A stretch of DNA of 37,961 nucleotides. It comes from Gordonia desulfuricans NBRC 100010 (GTDB lineage Bacteria > Actinomycetota > Actinomycetes > Mycobacteriales > Mycobacteriaceae). Shown here piece by piece: positions 29,665 to 37,961 of this stretch. The stretch is from the NCBI RefSeq assembly GCF_001485495.1, contig NZ_BCNF01000090.1, positions 1 through 37,961 on the forward strand. The letters run 5' to 3'. The notes under the pieces are model-generated. The model did not search any database. It was not told the origin of the DNA and worked only from the letters and a program-made list of their open reading frames with translations. Both the position numbers and the translations under genes were made by a program. Position 1 is the stretch's first letter. Every line of letters starts with the position of its first letter.

Positions 29665-32600
29665 CGGAGAACTGTACGTGCCCGACGTAGATCGAGGATC
29701 GCCGGGACCCCGGCGTCGACGGCGGCGCGTGCGGCACGCTCCCGCAGCACTCCGACGTCGATGCTGCCGCCGGTGAATCCGGTGGCCTCGAAGCGTCCGT
29801 TGCGGCGTGACTCGGCCTCCACGGCGTTGACCGGCGGCCGGTCGTAGGCGCGGCCGCCGGGGTGCACCACGTGATAGGTGGCGCCGCCGACGGACCGCCC
29901 GGTGGCCAGATCCACCAGGTCGAAGGTGAGCGGGGTGTCGATGCTGATGGTCGGGTGCAGCGCACTGGGCGGCTGCCATGCCCGGAACCGGATCCCGGCC
30001 ACCCGTTCACCGGCGCGGCCGGTACCGGCCAGCGGTACCGGGTATCCGTTGCAGGTGAGCAGGAAGCGCTCGTCGGTGCTGCCGGTGACCCGCACCTGGA
30101 CCCGTTCGATCGACGAGTCGACGTAGCGGGCGGTGCCGGTTCCGGTGGATTCCTCGCCGAGGGTGTTCCAGGGTTCGATCGCCCCGCGCAGCTCCACCTC
30201 GTGGTCGCGGATCTGCACGGTGCCCAGGCGCGGGAAGCGGAACTCGGTGAACGGGTCGAGCCACGAGGTGTCGAAGCCGTAGCCGGCGATCCGCAGTTCC
30301 TCGGCGACCTGCGCGATGTCGGAGATGATGTGGTGCGGCAGCAGGTATTTGCCGTGCAGATCCGCGCCGTGCCGGATCAGCCGTGCCCGGTACGGACGTT
30401 CCCAGAACCACGACACCAGGGCGCGCACCAGCAACGACTGCACCATCGCCATCTGGTGATGCGGCGGCATCTCGAAGCCGCGCAGCTCCAGCAGCCCGAG
30501 CCGCCCGCGCGGCGAGTCGGGGCTGTAGAGCTTGTCGATACAGAACTCGGCGCGGTGGGTGTTTCCGGTGATGTCGGTGAGCAGATGCCGCAGCGCACGG
30601 TCGGTGACCCACGGGTTCGGCGGCGCGTCGGCGACCCCGCCGTCGGCTGCGGTGGCCGCCAGCCGGTCGATCTCGGCGAAGGCGATCTCCATCTCGTAGA
30701 GCGCCGACTCGCGACCCTCGTCGGCCCGCGGCGCCTGCGAGGTGGTGCCGATGAACTTGCCGCTGAACAGATAGGACAGCGCCGGATGCCGCTGCCAGTA
30801 GGTCAGCATCGACACCAGCAGATCCGGGCGCCGCAGCATCGGCGAGTCGGCCGGGGTGGTGCCGCCGAGGGTGATGTGGTTGCCACCGCCGGTGCCGCCG
30901 TGGCTGCCGTCGAGATCGAAGGTCTCGGTGCCCAGCCGCGCATGCCGGGCGTGCTCGTAGAGCGAGGCCAGCAGCTCCGACTGTTCGGCGAAGCTCGACG
31001 TCGGCTGGATGTTGACCTCGATCACGCCCGGGTCCGGGGTGACGGTGAGGGTGGTCAGACGCGGGTCGGCGGGCGGACCGTAACCCTCGATCACCACCGG
31101 GGTCGACGTCTGCGCGGCGGCGTCCTCGATCATCCCGATGATCGCGAGGTACTCCTCGAGTGTCGACGTCGGCGGCAGGAACACGAACATGGTGTCGCCG
31201 CGCTGTTCGGCGACCACCGCGGTGCGCGGGATGAACGCCGCCGGGTCCATGGCGATGACGGTGTGGCCCAGCGCCGCGGTCGGGTCGTCGGGCAGCGCGT
31301 CGTGGCGGGCCGAGGGATCGGCCTCGAACATCACCGGCGCCGGACCCCACGACAGCGAGTTCAGCGGCAGCCGCAGACCGGCCGGTGAGGTGCCCGCGGT
31401 GAGTACCAGCCGCTCGCGGCGGGTGGTCCAGCGCGCACTGTGCCATGCGGTGCCGTCCTCGGAGCGGCTCAGCGGCAGCACGTAGGCGGTCGGGTCGGCG
31501 ACCGAGGCGTCCAGGCGGGCCAGCAGCGCACGGCGGGCCTGCGTGTCGTCGGCGATCGGCGGGATGTCGGCGTCGGGGTCGTCGATCTCGACGGCGGCCT
31601 CGGCGCGGGCGAAGGCCCGGGCGGTGGGCGTGGTGGGGTCCATGCCGGGATCGCCCGGCGGCATCGCCGACAGCTCACGCATCCGGACGAGCGGATCCTC
31701 GTAGGCGGGCATCACCTGGGTGTCGGGCAGCCCCAGCCGGGCGGCGATCACACCGAGTAGCTTCTCCGCGGCGACCGCCGCAGCCGCGGTGGGGGCCGGA
31801 CCGGCGGTCTCGGTGGCGATCGACTCGACGGCGTCGGCGCGGCTCGCCCACGGGTCGGCGAGCAGTTCGGGGCGGGTCCATACCGGCCGGCCGTCGGCGC
31901 GCCACATGATGGCGATCTGCCAGCGCGGCAACGGTTCTCCCGGATACCACTTGCCCTGGCTGCGTTGCACCAGCCCCTGCGGGGCATAGTCCTCGTACAG
32001 GCGGGCGGTCAGTGCCGATGCACGTTCGCGCTTGTGCGGGCCGTCGGCGGCGGTGGTCCATTCGGCGTCGGTCTGGTTGTCGATGGAGACGAACGTCGGT
32101 TCGCCGCCCATCGTCAGGCGTACGTCGTTCGCGGCCATCGTCGCATCCACCTGCGCCCCCAGCGACACCACGCCGGCCCACTGGGAATCGGTGTAGGGCA
32201 AGGTGACCCGCGGATCCTCGTGGAACCGGGCGACGGTGTTGGAGAAGTCCAGGGTGGCATGGCATTTGCCGGTGGTCCCCGAGATCGGTGCCGCCGCACC
32301 CGGACTCGGCGTCGCGGCGAGCGGGATGTGGCCCTCCCCCGCGAACAGCCCGGAGGTGGGATCCATACCCACCCAGCCCGCGCCCGGCAGGTACACCTCG
32401 GTCCAGGCGTGCAGGTCGGTGAAGTCGGCGTCGGGGCCCGACGGCCCGTCGATCGAACGGATGTCGGAGGTCAGCTGCACCAGGTAGCCGGAGACGAACC
32501 GGGCGGCCAGGCCGAGTTCCCGCAGCAGCGCGACCAGCAGCCAGGCCGAGTCGCGGCACGACCCGATCGCCGAGGTCAGCGTGTGCTCGGGGGTCTGTAC

Positions 32601-33128
32601 CCCCTGCTCGAGCCGCACGGTGTATCCGACCGCCTGCTGCACGGCCTGGTTGATCGCGACCAGGAAGTCGATGGTCCGGATCCTGCGGGTGGGCTTGTGC
32701 TCGGCGGCGAAGGCGGCGACCTCCGGATGGATCGGTGCCCCGGCGAACTCGCCGGTGGTGACACCGATCGGCCGCAGGTAGGCCTCCAGATCGGTGAGCA
32801 GGTCGTCGGGGTAGGCGAACCCGTAGTGCTCGGCCCACTCCTCGATGAAGAAGTCGAACGGGTTGATCGCGGTCAGATCGGCGATCAGGTTGACCGTGAT
32901 CGACAGTGACGTCGACGGTTTCGGGAACACCAGACGACCGAGGTAGTTGCTGAACGCGTCCTGCTGCCAGTTCAGGAAGTGTTCTGCCGGTTCGACTTTC
33001 AGCGAGTAGGCCTCGATCGGCGTACGCGAGTGCGGCGCCGGTCGCAGCCTCACGACGTGCGGGAAGATCTTGACCGGACGGTCGAAGGCATAGCTGGTCC
33101 GGTGCTCGAGAGCCACCTTGATGGTCAT
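29661..33128 (-). CDS. Transglutaminase domain plus DUF2126 putative amidoligase
   Basis: A 1155-residue protein. The N-terminal third is a transglutaminase-like module with beta-sandwich (HRTSYAFDRPVKIFPHVVRLRP) and catalytic Cys191 (GSCRDSAWLLV), His240 (TDLHAWTEVYLPGAGW) and Asp256 (GMDPTSGLF). The remainder, from about 330, is DUF2126, considered a putative amidoligase. It includes RLTMGGEPTFVS, LPRWQIAIMWRADG, EVNIQPTSSFAEQ, GTGGGNHITLGG and LLELRGFEMPPHHQMAMVQ; the glycine/His motifs recall glutamine-synthetase-fold ligases. The ATG has GGGAGG 5 nt upstream. It leads the three-gene cluster and overlaps the next gene by 4 nt. Carrying both amide-forming and amide-cleaving modules is the striking feature. 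Confidence 0.9.
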   Translation of the reverse strand: MTIKVALEHRTSYAFDRPVKIFPHVVRLRPAPHSRTPIEAYSLKVEPAEHFLNWQQDAFSNYLGRLVFPKPSTSLSITVNLIADLTAINPFDFFIEEWAEHYGFAYPDDLLTDLEAYLRPIGVTTGEFAGAPIHPEVAAFAAEHKPTRRIRTIDFLVAINQAVQQAVGYTVRLEQGVQTPEHTLTSAIGSCRDSAWLLVALLRELGLAARFVSGYLVQLTSDIRSIDGPSGPDADFTDLHAWTEVYLPGAGWVGMDPTSGLFAGEGHIPLAATPSPGAAAPISGTTGKCHATLDFSNTVARFHEDPRVTLPYTDSQWAGVVSLGAQVDATMAANDVRLTMGGEPTFVSIDNQTDAEWTTAADGPHKRERASALTARLYEDYAPQGLVQRSQGKWYPGEPLPRWQIAIMWRADGRPVWTRPELLADPWASRADAVESIATETAGPAPTAAAAVAAEKLLGVIAARLGLPDTQVMPAYEDPLVRMRELSAMPPGDPGMDPTTPTARAFARAEAAVEIDDPDADIPPIADDTQARRALLARLDASVADPTAYVLPLSRSEDGTAWHSARWTTRRERLVLTAGTSPAGLRLPLNSLSWGPAPVMFEADPSARHDALPDDPTAALGHTVIAMDPAAFIPRTAVVAEQRGDTMFVFLPPTSTLEEYLAIIGMIEDAAAQTSTPVVIEGYGPPADPRLTTLTVTPDPGVIEVNIQPTSSFAEQSELLASLYEHARHARLGTETFDLDGSHGGTGGGNHITLGGTTPADSPMLRRPDLLVSMLTYWQRHPALSYLFSGKFIGTTSQAPRADEGRESALYEMEIAFAEIDRLAATAADGGVADAPPNPWVTDRALRHLLTDITGNTHRAEFCIDKLYSPDSPRGRLGLLELRGFEMPPHHQMAMVQSLLVRALVSWFWERPYRARLIRHGADLHGKYLLPHHIISDIAQVAEELRIAGYGFDTSWLDPFTEFRFPRLGTVQIRDHEVELRGAIEPWNTLGEESTGTGTARYVDSSIERVQVRVTGSTDERFLLTCNGYPVPLAGTGRAGERVAGIRFRAWQPPSALHPTISIDTPLTFDLVDLATGRSVGGATYHVVHPGGRAYDRPPVNAVEAESRRNGRFEATGFTGGSIDVGVLRERAARAAVDAGVPAILDLRRARTVLR

Positions 33129-33221
33129 GAGGGCCTCCCGGATGTGGTCTCGGACATACGAATCCCCATGACGAAAGATCTCATCACAGATACCGTCCGG
33201 GCGCCTGCCGGGAGAGATGCG

Positions 33222-33256
33222 TCACCGGTGCCGGACGAGGTGTCCGACACCGGTGA
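33222..33256. terminator. Putative terminator hairpin after aspS
   Basis: TCACCGGTG (33222-33230) pairs perfectly with CACCGGTGA (33248-33256), and inner CGGAC (33232-33236) pairs with GTCCG (33242-33246). It lies 54 nt after the aspS stop and about 94 nt before the DUF2126 gene, so it probably separates the two units. No T-run follows on the minus strand, which is common for actinobacterial terminators. The rest of the 182-nt gap holds the DUF2126 ribosome binding site and no gene. Confidence 0.6.
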
Positions 33257-33310
33257 GGCGGTGAAACGATGCGGGGATCAGACCCGCGATGGTGTCAGGC
33301 CGGCCGTCGA

Positions 33311-35176
33311 TCAGGCCTTGGTGGCCGCGGGCTCGGCGTCGGCGGCACCGTCGGCCCCGGGTGCACCGTCGGCGGCCTGTGCCCCGCGGATCACCGGCTT
33401 GGCGTCGATACCCGACTCCTTGCGCTGCTGCGGGGTGATCGCCGCCGGGGCGTCGGTCAGCGGGTCGACACCGCCGCCGGACTTCGGGAAGGCGATGACC
33501 TCACGGATCGACGACTCCCCGGCCAGCAGCGCGGTGATGCGGTCCCAGCCGAAGGCGAGGCCGCCGTGCGGCGGGGCACCGTAGGCGAAGGCGTCGAGCA
33601 GGAAGCCGAACTTCTCCTGTGCTTCCTCGTGGCCGATACCCATGATCTCGAAGACCCGTTCCTGCACGTCACGACGGTGGATACGGATCGATCCGCCACC
33701 GATCTCGTTGCCGTTGCAGACGATGTCGTAGGCATAGGCCAAGGCGGCGCCGGGGTCGGACTCGAGGTGCTCGAGCGAATCCGGGGTGGGTGCGGTGAAC
33801 GCATGGTGCACCGCGGTCCAGGCGCCGGAGCCGACGGCGACGTCACCGGAGGCGGTCGCGTCGTCGGCGGGCTCGAACAGCGGGGCGTCGACGACCCACA
33901 CGAACGCCCAGTCGGCGGTGGCCGGGTCGACCGGCTCACCGGCCGGCGGGATCAGTCCGAGGCGGGTGGCGATCTCACCGCGGGCGGCACCGAGCAGCGC
34001 GCGCTGCGCCTTGGCCGGTCCGGCGGCGAAGAACACGCAGTCGCCGGGCTCGGCGCCGACATGGGCGGCGAGGTTCTCGCGCTCGGCGTCGGACAGGTTC
34101 TTGGCGACCGGACCACCGAGGGTGCCGTCCTCACCGATCAGCACGTAGGCCAGACCCTTGGCGCCGCGCTGCTTGGCCCATTCCTGCCAGGCGTCGAGGG
34201 TGCGACGCGGCTGCGACGCACCGCCGGGCATGACCACCGCCCCGACGTAGGGCGCCTGGAACACGCGGAACGGGGTGTCGGCGAAGTACTCGGTGCACTC
34301 GACGAGCTCGATGTCGAAGCGCAGATCGGGCTTGTCGCTACCGTAGCGGCGCATGGCCTCGGCATAGGTCATCCGCGGGATCGGGGTGGTCAGCTCGACG
34401 CCGATCAGGCGCCACAGGGCGACCAGGATCTCCTCGGCCACGCTGATCACGTCGTCCTGGTCGACGAAGCTCATCTCGATGTCGAGCTGGGTGAACTCGG
34501 GCTGGCGGTCGGCGCGGAAGTCCTCGTCGCGATAGCAGCGGGCGATCTGGAAGTAGCGCTCCATCCCCGCCACCATCAGCAGCTGCTTGAACAGCTGCGG
34601 GCTCTGCGGCAGGGCGTAGAAGTTGCCCGGCTGCAGACGCGCCGGGACCAGGAAGTCGCGGGCACCCTCGGGGGTGGACCGGGTCAGGGTGGGGGTCTCG
34701 ATCTCGACGAAGTCGCGGGCCAGCAGCACCCCGCGGGCGGCGGCGGAGACCTTGGAACGCAGACGCAGCGCGGCGCCCGGGCGCTCACGACGCAGATCCA
34801 GGTAGCGGTAGCGCAGGCGCGCCTCCTCGCCGGGCTGCTCGTCCAGCTGGAACGGCAGCGGCGCGGACTCGTTGAGCACCTCGAGGGACACGGCGTTGAT
34901 CTCGATCTCGCCGGACGGCAGGTTGGCGTTCTCGCTGCCCTCGGGACGGACCTCGACGACACCGGTGACGGCGATGCAGTACTCGGCGCGGAGCTTGTGG
35001 GCGACGGCGGCGACCGACTCGTCGCGGAACACCACCTGGACCAGCCCGGAGCTGTCCCGAAGGTCGATGAACACCACACCACCATGGTCGCGGCGGCGGG
35101 CAACCCAGCCGGCGACGGTGACGGTCTGCGCGGCGTCGGCGCGACGCAGGGAACCGGCGAGATGCGTGCGGAGCAC
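33311..35176 (-). CDS. aspS: Aspartyl-tRNA synthetase
   Basis: Charges tRNA-Asp; the bacterial form may also charge tRNA-Asn in organisms using GatCAB, as reported for mycobacteria. The 621 residues have an N-terminal OB anticodon domain ([21 protein letters not shown]), class II motif 2 ([24 protein letters not shown]), a bacterial GAD insertion domain in the middle, and motif 3 ([10 protein letters not shown]). The last 45 residues form an Ala/Asp/Gly-rich tail ([20 protein letters not shown]) beyond the usual family end. The start is GTG 35174-35176 with AAAGGA 5 nt upstream; the longer open frame upstream lacks family similarity. A CCCGG/CCGGG hairpin (about 35221-35244) lies in its likely 5' leader. 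Confidence 0.97.
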   Translation of the reverse strand: MLRTHLAGSLRRADAAQTVTVAGWVARRRDHGGVVFIDLRDSSGLVQVVFRDESVAAVAHKLRAEYCIAVTGVVEVRPEGSENANLPSGEIEINAVSLEVLNESAPLPFQLDEQPGEEARLRYRYLDLRRERPGAALRLRSKVSAAARGVLLARDFVEIETPTLTRSTPEGARDFLVPARLQPGNFYALPQSPQLFKQLLMVAGMERYFQIARCYRDEDFRADRQPEFTQLDIEMSFVDQDDVISVAEEILVALWRLIGVELTTPIPRMTYAEAMRRYGSDKPDLRFDIELVECTEYFADTPFRVFQAPYVGAVVMPGGASQPRRTLDAWQEWAKQRGAKGLAYVLIGEDGTLGGPVAKNLSDAERENLAAHVGAEPGDCVFFAAGPAKAQRALLGAARGEIATRLGLIPPAGEPVDPATADWAFVWVVDAPLFEPADDATASGDVAVGSGAWTAVHHAFTAPTPDSLEHLESDPGAALAYAYDIVCNGNEIGGGSIRIHRRDVQERVFEIMGIGHEEAQEKFGFLLDAFAYGAPPHGGLAFGWDRITALLAGESSIREVIAFPKSGGGVDPLTDAPAAITPQQRKESGIDAKPVIRGAQAADGAPGADGAADAEPAATKA

Positions 35177-35403
35177 TGGAGTCCTTTCGGGGCGGGACAA
35201 TCGACGTGGGGCGACACCGACACCCCGGTTCACACCGGGTGGTGGGCGCACGCACCCGCGATCAATCGTACGTAGCCCCTCAAGTCGTCCGGTCACCCGG
35301 TCGTCCGGGCCTGCCGACACGCTTCGGCGGTGGTGCGCGACGCGTCCGTTTCGATCGGTTGCAATGTCCCGGTCGGGTGGGTGCATCTCGGTACTCTTGC
35401 GCC
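35177..35403. promoter_or_regulatory. Divergent promoter region between aspS and the zinc peptidase gene
   Basis: This gap separates divergent genes. For the plus-strand peptidase, TACTCT (35392-35397) fits the TAnnnT -10 pattern 6 nt before the ATG and no Shine-Dalgarno is present, implying a leaderless transcript. For aspS, TACGAT on the minus strand (35270-35265) is a candidate -10 giving a leader of about 80 nt that holds a hairpin, CACCCCGG (35221-35228) against CCGGG..GTG (35235-35244). I see no T-box features and cannot assign a -35 element to either promoter. Confidence 0.45.
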
Positions 35404-36276
35404 ATGACTTTTCAGGGCAGCGGTCCACTCGACACCGGGAACGTCTCCGGTGGCGGCGGGGGCGGTGGCGGGGGCGGCCGGATCGCGCTCGGCGGCGGTG
35501 CGGGTCTGATCATCACGATCGTGGCATTGCTGTTCGGGATCAATCCCGGCGACATCATGGGTGGCGGGACCGGGTCGTCGACGAACAGCGCCTCGACGTC
35601 GCAGATCGATCAGCACATCGCGGCGTGCACCGTCGAGAAGGCCAATCAGGGTGACGAGATCTGCCGGATCGTGGCGACCACCAACAGCCTCGACGACGTG
35701 TGGCCGACGCTGATGTCGAACTACACCCCGCCCCAGACGATCATCTTCGACGGTTCGGTGAACACCGCATGCGGTGCGGCGTCGTCGTCGACCGGCCCGT
35801 TCTACTGCCCGGCCGACCAGACCGCCTACTTCGACCCGAGCTTCTTCGCCACGCTGGAGCAGATGGGCGGCAGCAACGGCGCCCTCGCCCAGGAGTACGT
35901 GGTGGCCCACGAGTACGGGCATCACGTGCAGAATCTCACCGGCGCCCTGCGCAAAGGGCAGCAGCTCGGCTCGCAGGGCCCGCGGTCGGGGTCGGTGCGG
36001 GTGGAGTTGCAGGCCGACTGCCTGGCCGGGGTGTGGGCCAACCATGCCGACGACGTGAGCGACGGACAGTTCGGCGTGCAGACGATCTCCCAGCAGGAGA
36101 TCCAGGGCGTGATCCAGACCGCGAAGGCGATCGGCGACGACACCATCCAGGGTTCCAACTCCAACCCGGAGGGCTGGACCCACGGGTCGGCCGAGCAGCG
36201 CGCCCGCTGGTTCATGGTCGGATACCAGAGCGGCGATCCCAAGCGCTGCGACACCTTCGCCACCAACGACCTGTGA
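35404..36276 (+). CDS. YpfJ-family neutral zinc metallopeptidase, membrane anchored
   Basis: A 290-residue protein with a short N-terminus containing ten consecutive glycines (16-25), one membrane helix (about 33-50, [14 protein letters not shown]), then an extracytoplasmic zinc metallopeptidase domain. The zinc motif is HEYGHH, with His169, Glu170 and His173; Glu201 in [12 protein letters not shown] is the expected third ligand. Four cysteines in the outer domain (near 75, 87, 123 and 135) could form disulfides. It matches the glycine-rich membrane protein near aspS in mycobacteria (Rv2575 by recalled synteny). Substrate is unknown. The ATG is supported by the leaderless -10 spacing; the longer upstream frame is discarded. 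Its stop overlaps the next gene. Confidence 0.9.
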   Translation: MTFQGSGPLDTGNVSGGGGGGGGGGRIALGGGAGLIITIVALLFGINPGDIMGGGTGSSTNSASTSQIDQHIAACTVEKANQGDEICRIVATTNSLDDVWPTLMSNYTPPQTIIFDGSVNTACGAASSSTGPFYCPADQTAYFDPSFFATLEQMGGSNGALAQEYVVAHEYGHHVQNLTGALRKGQQLGSQGPRSGSVRVELQADCLAGVWANHADDVSDGQFGVQTISQQEIQGVIQTAKAIGDDTIQGSNSNPEGWTHGSAEQRARWFMVGYQSGDPKRCDTFATNDL

Positions 36277-37916
36277 CCGTGTCCCGACATCCCAGCGCGG
36301 TCGACGCGATCGCCGACGAGTACCTGCAGACGACGGCCGCCCACGATCCGGTGCTCTCGACCGAACTCGGCTTCGCCGGCCACGATGCGGAACTCCCCGA
36401 CTTCTCCCCCGACGCCGTCGCCGAACGTGCCGGGCATGCCCGGGCGGTGTTGTCGGCGTTGGGCTCGGTCACGGTGGTCGACGATGTCGACCGCGTGACC
36501 GTCGCGACCATGTCGGCGTCGGTGCGCCGCGAGCTGGCCCTCGTCGACGCCGGTGAGGTGACCGGCGCATGCAATGTGATCGCCTCTCCTCTGCAGGCGA
36601 TCCGCGACGTGTTCGATCTGATGTCGGCCGACACCGAGCAGGGCCGCCGGGACATGGTCGCCCGCCTCGATGCGGTGCCCGCCTGTGTGGAGACGGTGAT
36701 CGCCGGTCTCGACCACCGCCTGGCGCACGGCCCGGTGTTCGCCCGCCGTCAGGTGGAACTCGTTGCGGGACAGGCCGACGACGCGATCGGTGCGGTGTCG
36801 GTGAACACCGCCCCGTTCGCCGACGATCCGGCGGTGTCGGCCGATCTGGCCGCCGCCACCGCGCGTGCCGGTGCGGCGTTCTCGGCCCTGGCCGAGCACC
36901 TGCGCGTCCGGGTGCTGCCCGAGGCCTCCGAGACCGACGCGGTGGGCCGCGAGAGGTATCTCCCCCAGCTGGCGCACTATCTGGGCACCGACATCGATCC
37001 CGACGAGGCGTACGCCTGGGCGCTGGGGCGGCTCGGGGAGATCACCGCCGAGCAGCGTGCGATCGCCGCCGAACTGGTGCCCGGTGGCACCATCCCCGAC
37101 GCATTGGCCCATCTCGACGAGGACCCCCGCTACCAGATCACCGACAAACACCTCTTCGTCGACTGGATGCAGGAGACGTCCGACGCCGCGGTCGCCGGGC
37201 TGGCCGGAACCCATTTCGACATCCCGGCCCGGTTGACCCGCCTGGAATGCCGGCTCGCGCCGTCGTCGACGGGGATCATCTACTACACGCAGCCGAGCGC
37301 CGATCTGTCCCGTCCGGGCCGGATGTGGTGGGCGGTTCCGCCCGGCCAGACCGTCTTCCACACCTGGCAGGAGAAGACCACCGTCTACCACGAGGGCGTG
37401 CCCGGCCATCACCTGCAGTTGGGGTCGGCGATCACCGACGACACCTTGAACTCGTGGCGCAAACTGGCGTCGTTCACGTCGGGACACGGTGAGGGCTGGG
37501 CGCTCTACGCCGAACGCCTGATGGCCGAGCTCGGTTGGCTCGGCGACCCGGGCGATCGGATGGGAATGCTGGATTCCCAACGGCTTCGGGCCGCACGCGT
37601 CGTCGTCGACATCGGTGTGCACTGTGGTCTGCCCGCCCCGGCCGCCGTCGGGGGCGGGATCTGGGACGCCGACAAGGCGTGGCAGTTCCTCACCGCGTCG
37701 GTCGCGATGGACCGTACGGTGTTGCGGTTCGAGCTCGACCGCTACCTGGGCTGGCCGGGCCAGGCGCCGTCGTATGCGCTGGGTCAGCGGGTGTGGCAGC
37801 AGATCCGTTCGGCCTCGCTCGCGACACATCCGGACTGGTCGCTCAAGGACTTCCACACGCACGCACTCGCACTCGGCGGGGTCGGTCTGGACGTCCTCGC
37901 CGCGGAGATGTCGTAG
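36273..37916 (+). CDS. DUF885 family metallopeptidase-like protein
   Basis: A 547-residue DUF885 protein. The family zinc-site motif HEGVPGHH is at 373-380, followed by GHGEGWALYAERLMAELG with the likely third ligand Glu407. The N-terminal half is helical. No signal peptide is visible, so it is probably cytoplasmic. DUF885 proteins are presumed peptidases, with no firmly established substrate in actinobacteria. The start chosen is GTG 36273-36275, which overlaps the stop of the zinc peptidase as GTGA; GTG 36279-36281 is the alternative. The two metallopeptidases are thus a coupled pair. The stop is 45 nt from the window end, and I see nothing in that remainder. Confidence 0.9.
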   Translation: MTVSRHPSAVDAIADEYLQTTAAHDPVLSTELGFAGHDAELPDFSPDAVAERAGHARAVLSALGSVTVVDDVDRVTVATMSASVRRELALVDAGEVTGACNVIASPLQAIRDVFDLMSADTEQGRRDMVARLDAVPACVETVIAGLDHRLAHGPVFARRQVELVAGQADDAIGAVSVNTAPFADDPAVSADLAAATARAGAAFSALAEHLRVRVLPEASETDAVGRERYLPQLAHYLGTDIDPDEAYAWALGRLGEITAEQRAIAAELVPGGTIPDALAHLDEDPRYQITDKHLFVDWMQETSDAAVAGLAGTHFDIPARLTRLECRLAPSSTGIIYYTQPSADLSRPGRMWWAVPPGQTVFHTWQEKTTVYHEGVPGHHLQLGSAITDDTLNSWRKLASFTSGHGEGWALYAERLMAELGWLGDPGDRMGMLDSQRLRAARVVVDIGVHCGLPAPAAVGGGIWDADKAWQFLTASVAMDRTVLRFELDRYLGWPGQAPSYALGQRVWQQIRSASLATHPDWSLKDFHTHALALGGVGLDVLAAEMS

Positions 37917-37961
37917 CGTCTCGGCCGAGTGTGTGGGTGACCGGCCTCCGAGGTGGTCGCC

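Noticed and set aside
35177..35403. T-box riboswitch upstream of aspS
   Set aside because: Only a short hairpin is visible, with no T-box sequence, specifier loop or antiterminator.

Overview
High-GC actinobacterial DNA. The codon use, frequent GTG starts, ATGA/GTGA/TGATG gene overlaps and the gene order all point to the Mycobacteriales. Several blocks follow the Mycobacterium tuberculosis orders that I recall as Rv1379-Rv1385 (pyrR to pyrF) and Rv2533c-Rv2575 (nusB to a glycine-rich membrane protein). A Gordonia-like genus is my best guess, but the window alone does not prove it. Almost everything reads on the minus strand. The clear plus-strand genes are one small membrane protein and two metallopeptidases at the right end.

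Layout, left to right. (1) 1-289 is the tail of an unrecognised plus-strand protein. (2) 290-872 is an intergenic island of short repeats in both orientations. (3) 873-9635 is a complete minus-strand UMP operon, pyrR-pyrB-pyrC-(membrane PH-like protein)-carA-carB-pyrF, in which every junction overlaps by 1-4 nt. Its leader folds into a convincing PyrR-binding hairpin that captures the pyrR Shine-Dalgarno sequence. (4) 9725-11925 holds pepQ-efp-nusB, directly upstream of the pyr operon. (5) 12036-12533 is a four-helix membrane protein, divergent from pepQ and convergent with aroB. (6) 12635-24574 is a long minus-strand series: rarA, alaS, ruvX, mltG, aroE, a prepilin-peptidase-like protein, aroC, aroK and aroB. 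It is interrupted between aroE and the prepilin peptidase by a second repeat island with two 202-bp tandem copies. (7) 24583-25785 is an APH-fold phosphotransferase just upstream of rarA. (8) 25886-33128 is a three-gene overlapping cluster: transglutaminase plus DUF2126 amidoligase, circularly permuted ATP-grasp plus alpha-E, and a second transglutaminase. It is a predicted peptide-ligating or peptide-modifying system without known product. (9) 33311-35176 is aspS. (10) 35404-37916 is a YpfJ-type zinc metallopeptidase overlapping a DUF885 metallopeptidase.

How they fit together. The pyr operon makes UMP from bicarbonate, glutamine and aspartate, and PyrR senses pyrimidine state. The aro genes supply four shikimate-pathway steps (aroB, aroK, aroC, aroE), but the aroQ usually found next to aroB in relatives is absent here. 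efp, nusB, alaS and aspS serve translation and transcription, rarA and ruvX serve genome maintenance, and mltG serves peptidoglycan synthesis. The least understood part is the ATP-grasp/alpha-E/transglutaminase/DUF2126 cluster. Other points of interest are the PyrR leader, the two related repeat islands, and long low-complexity acidic tracts in MltG and RarA.
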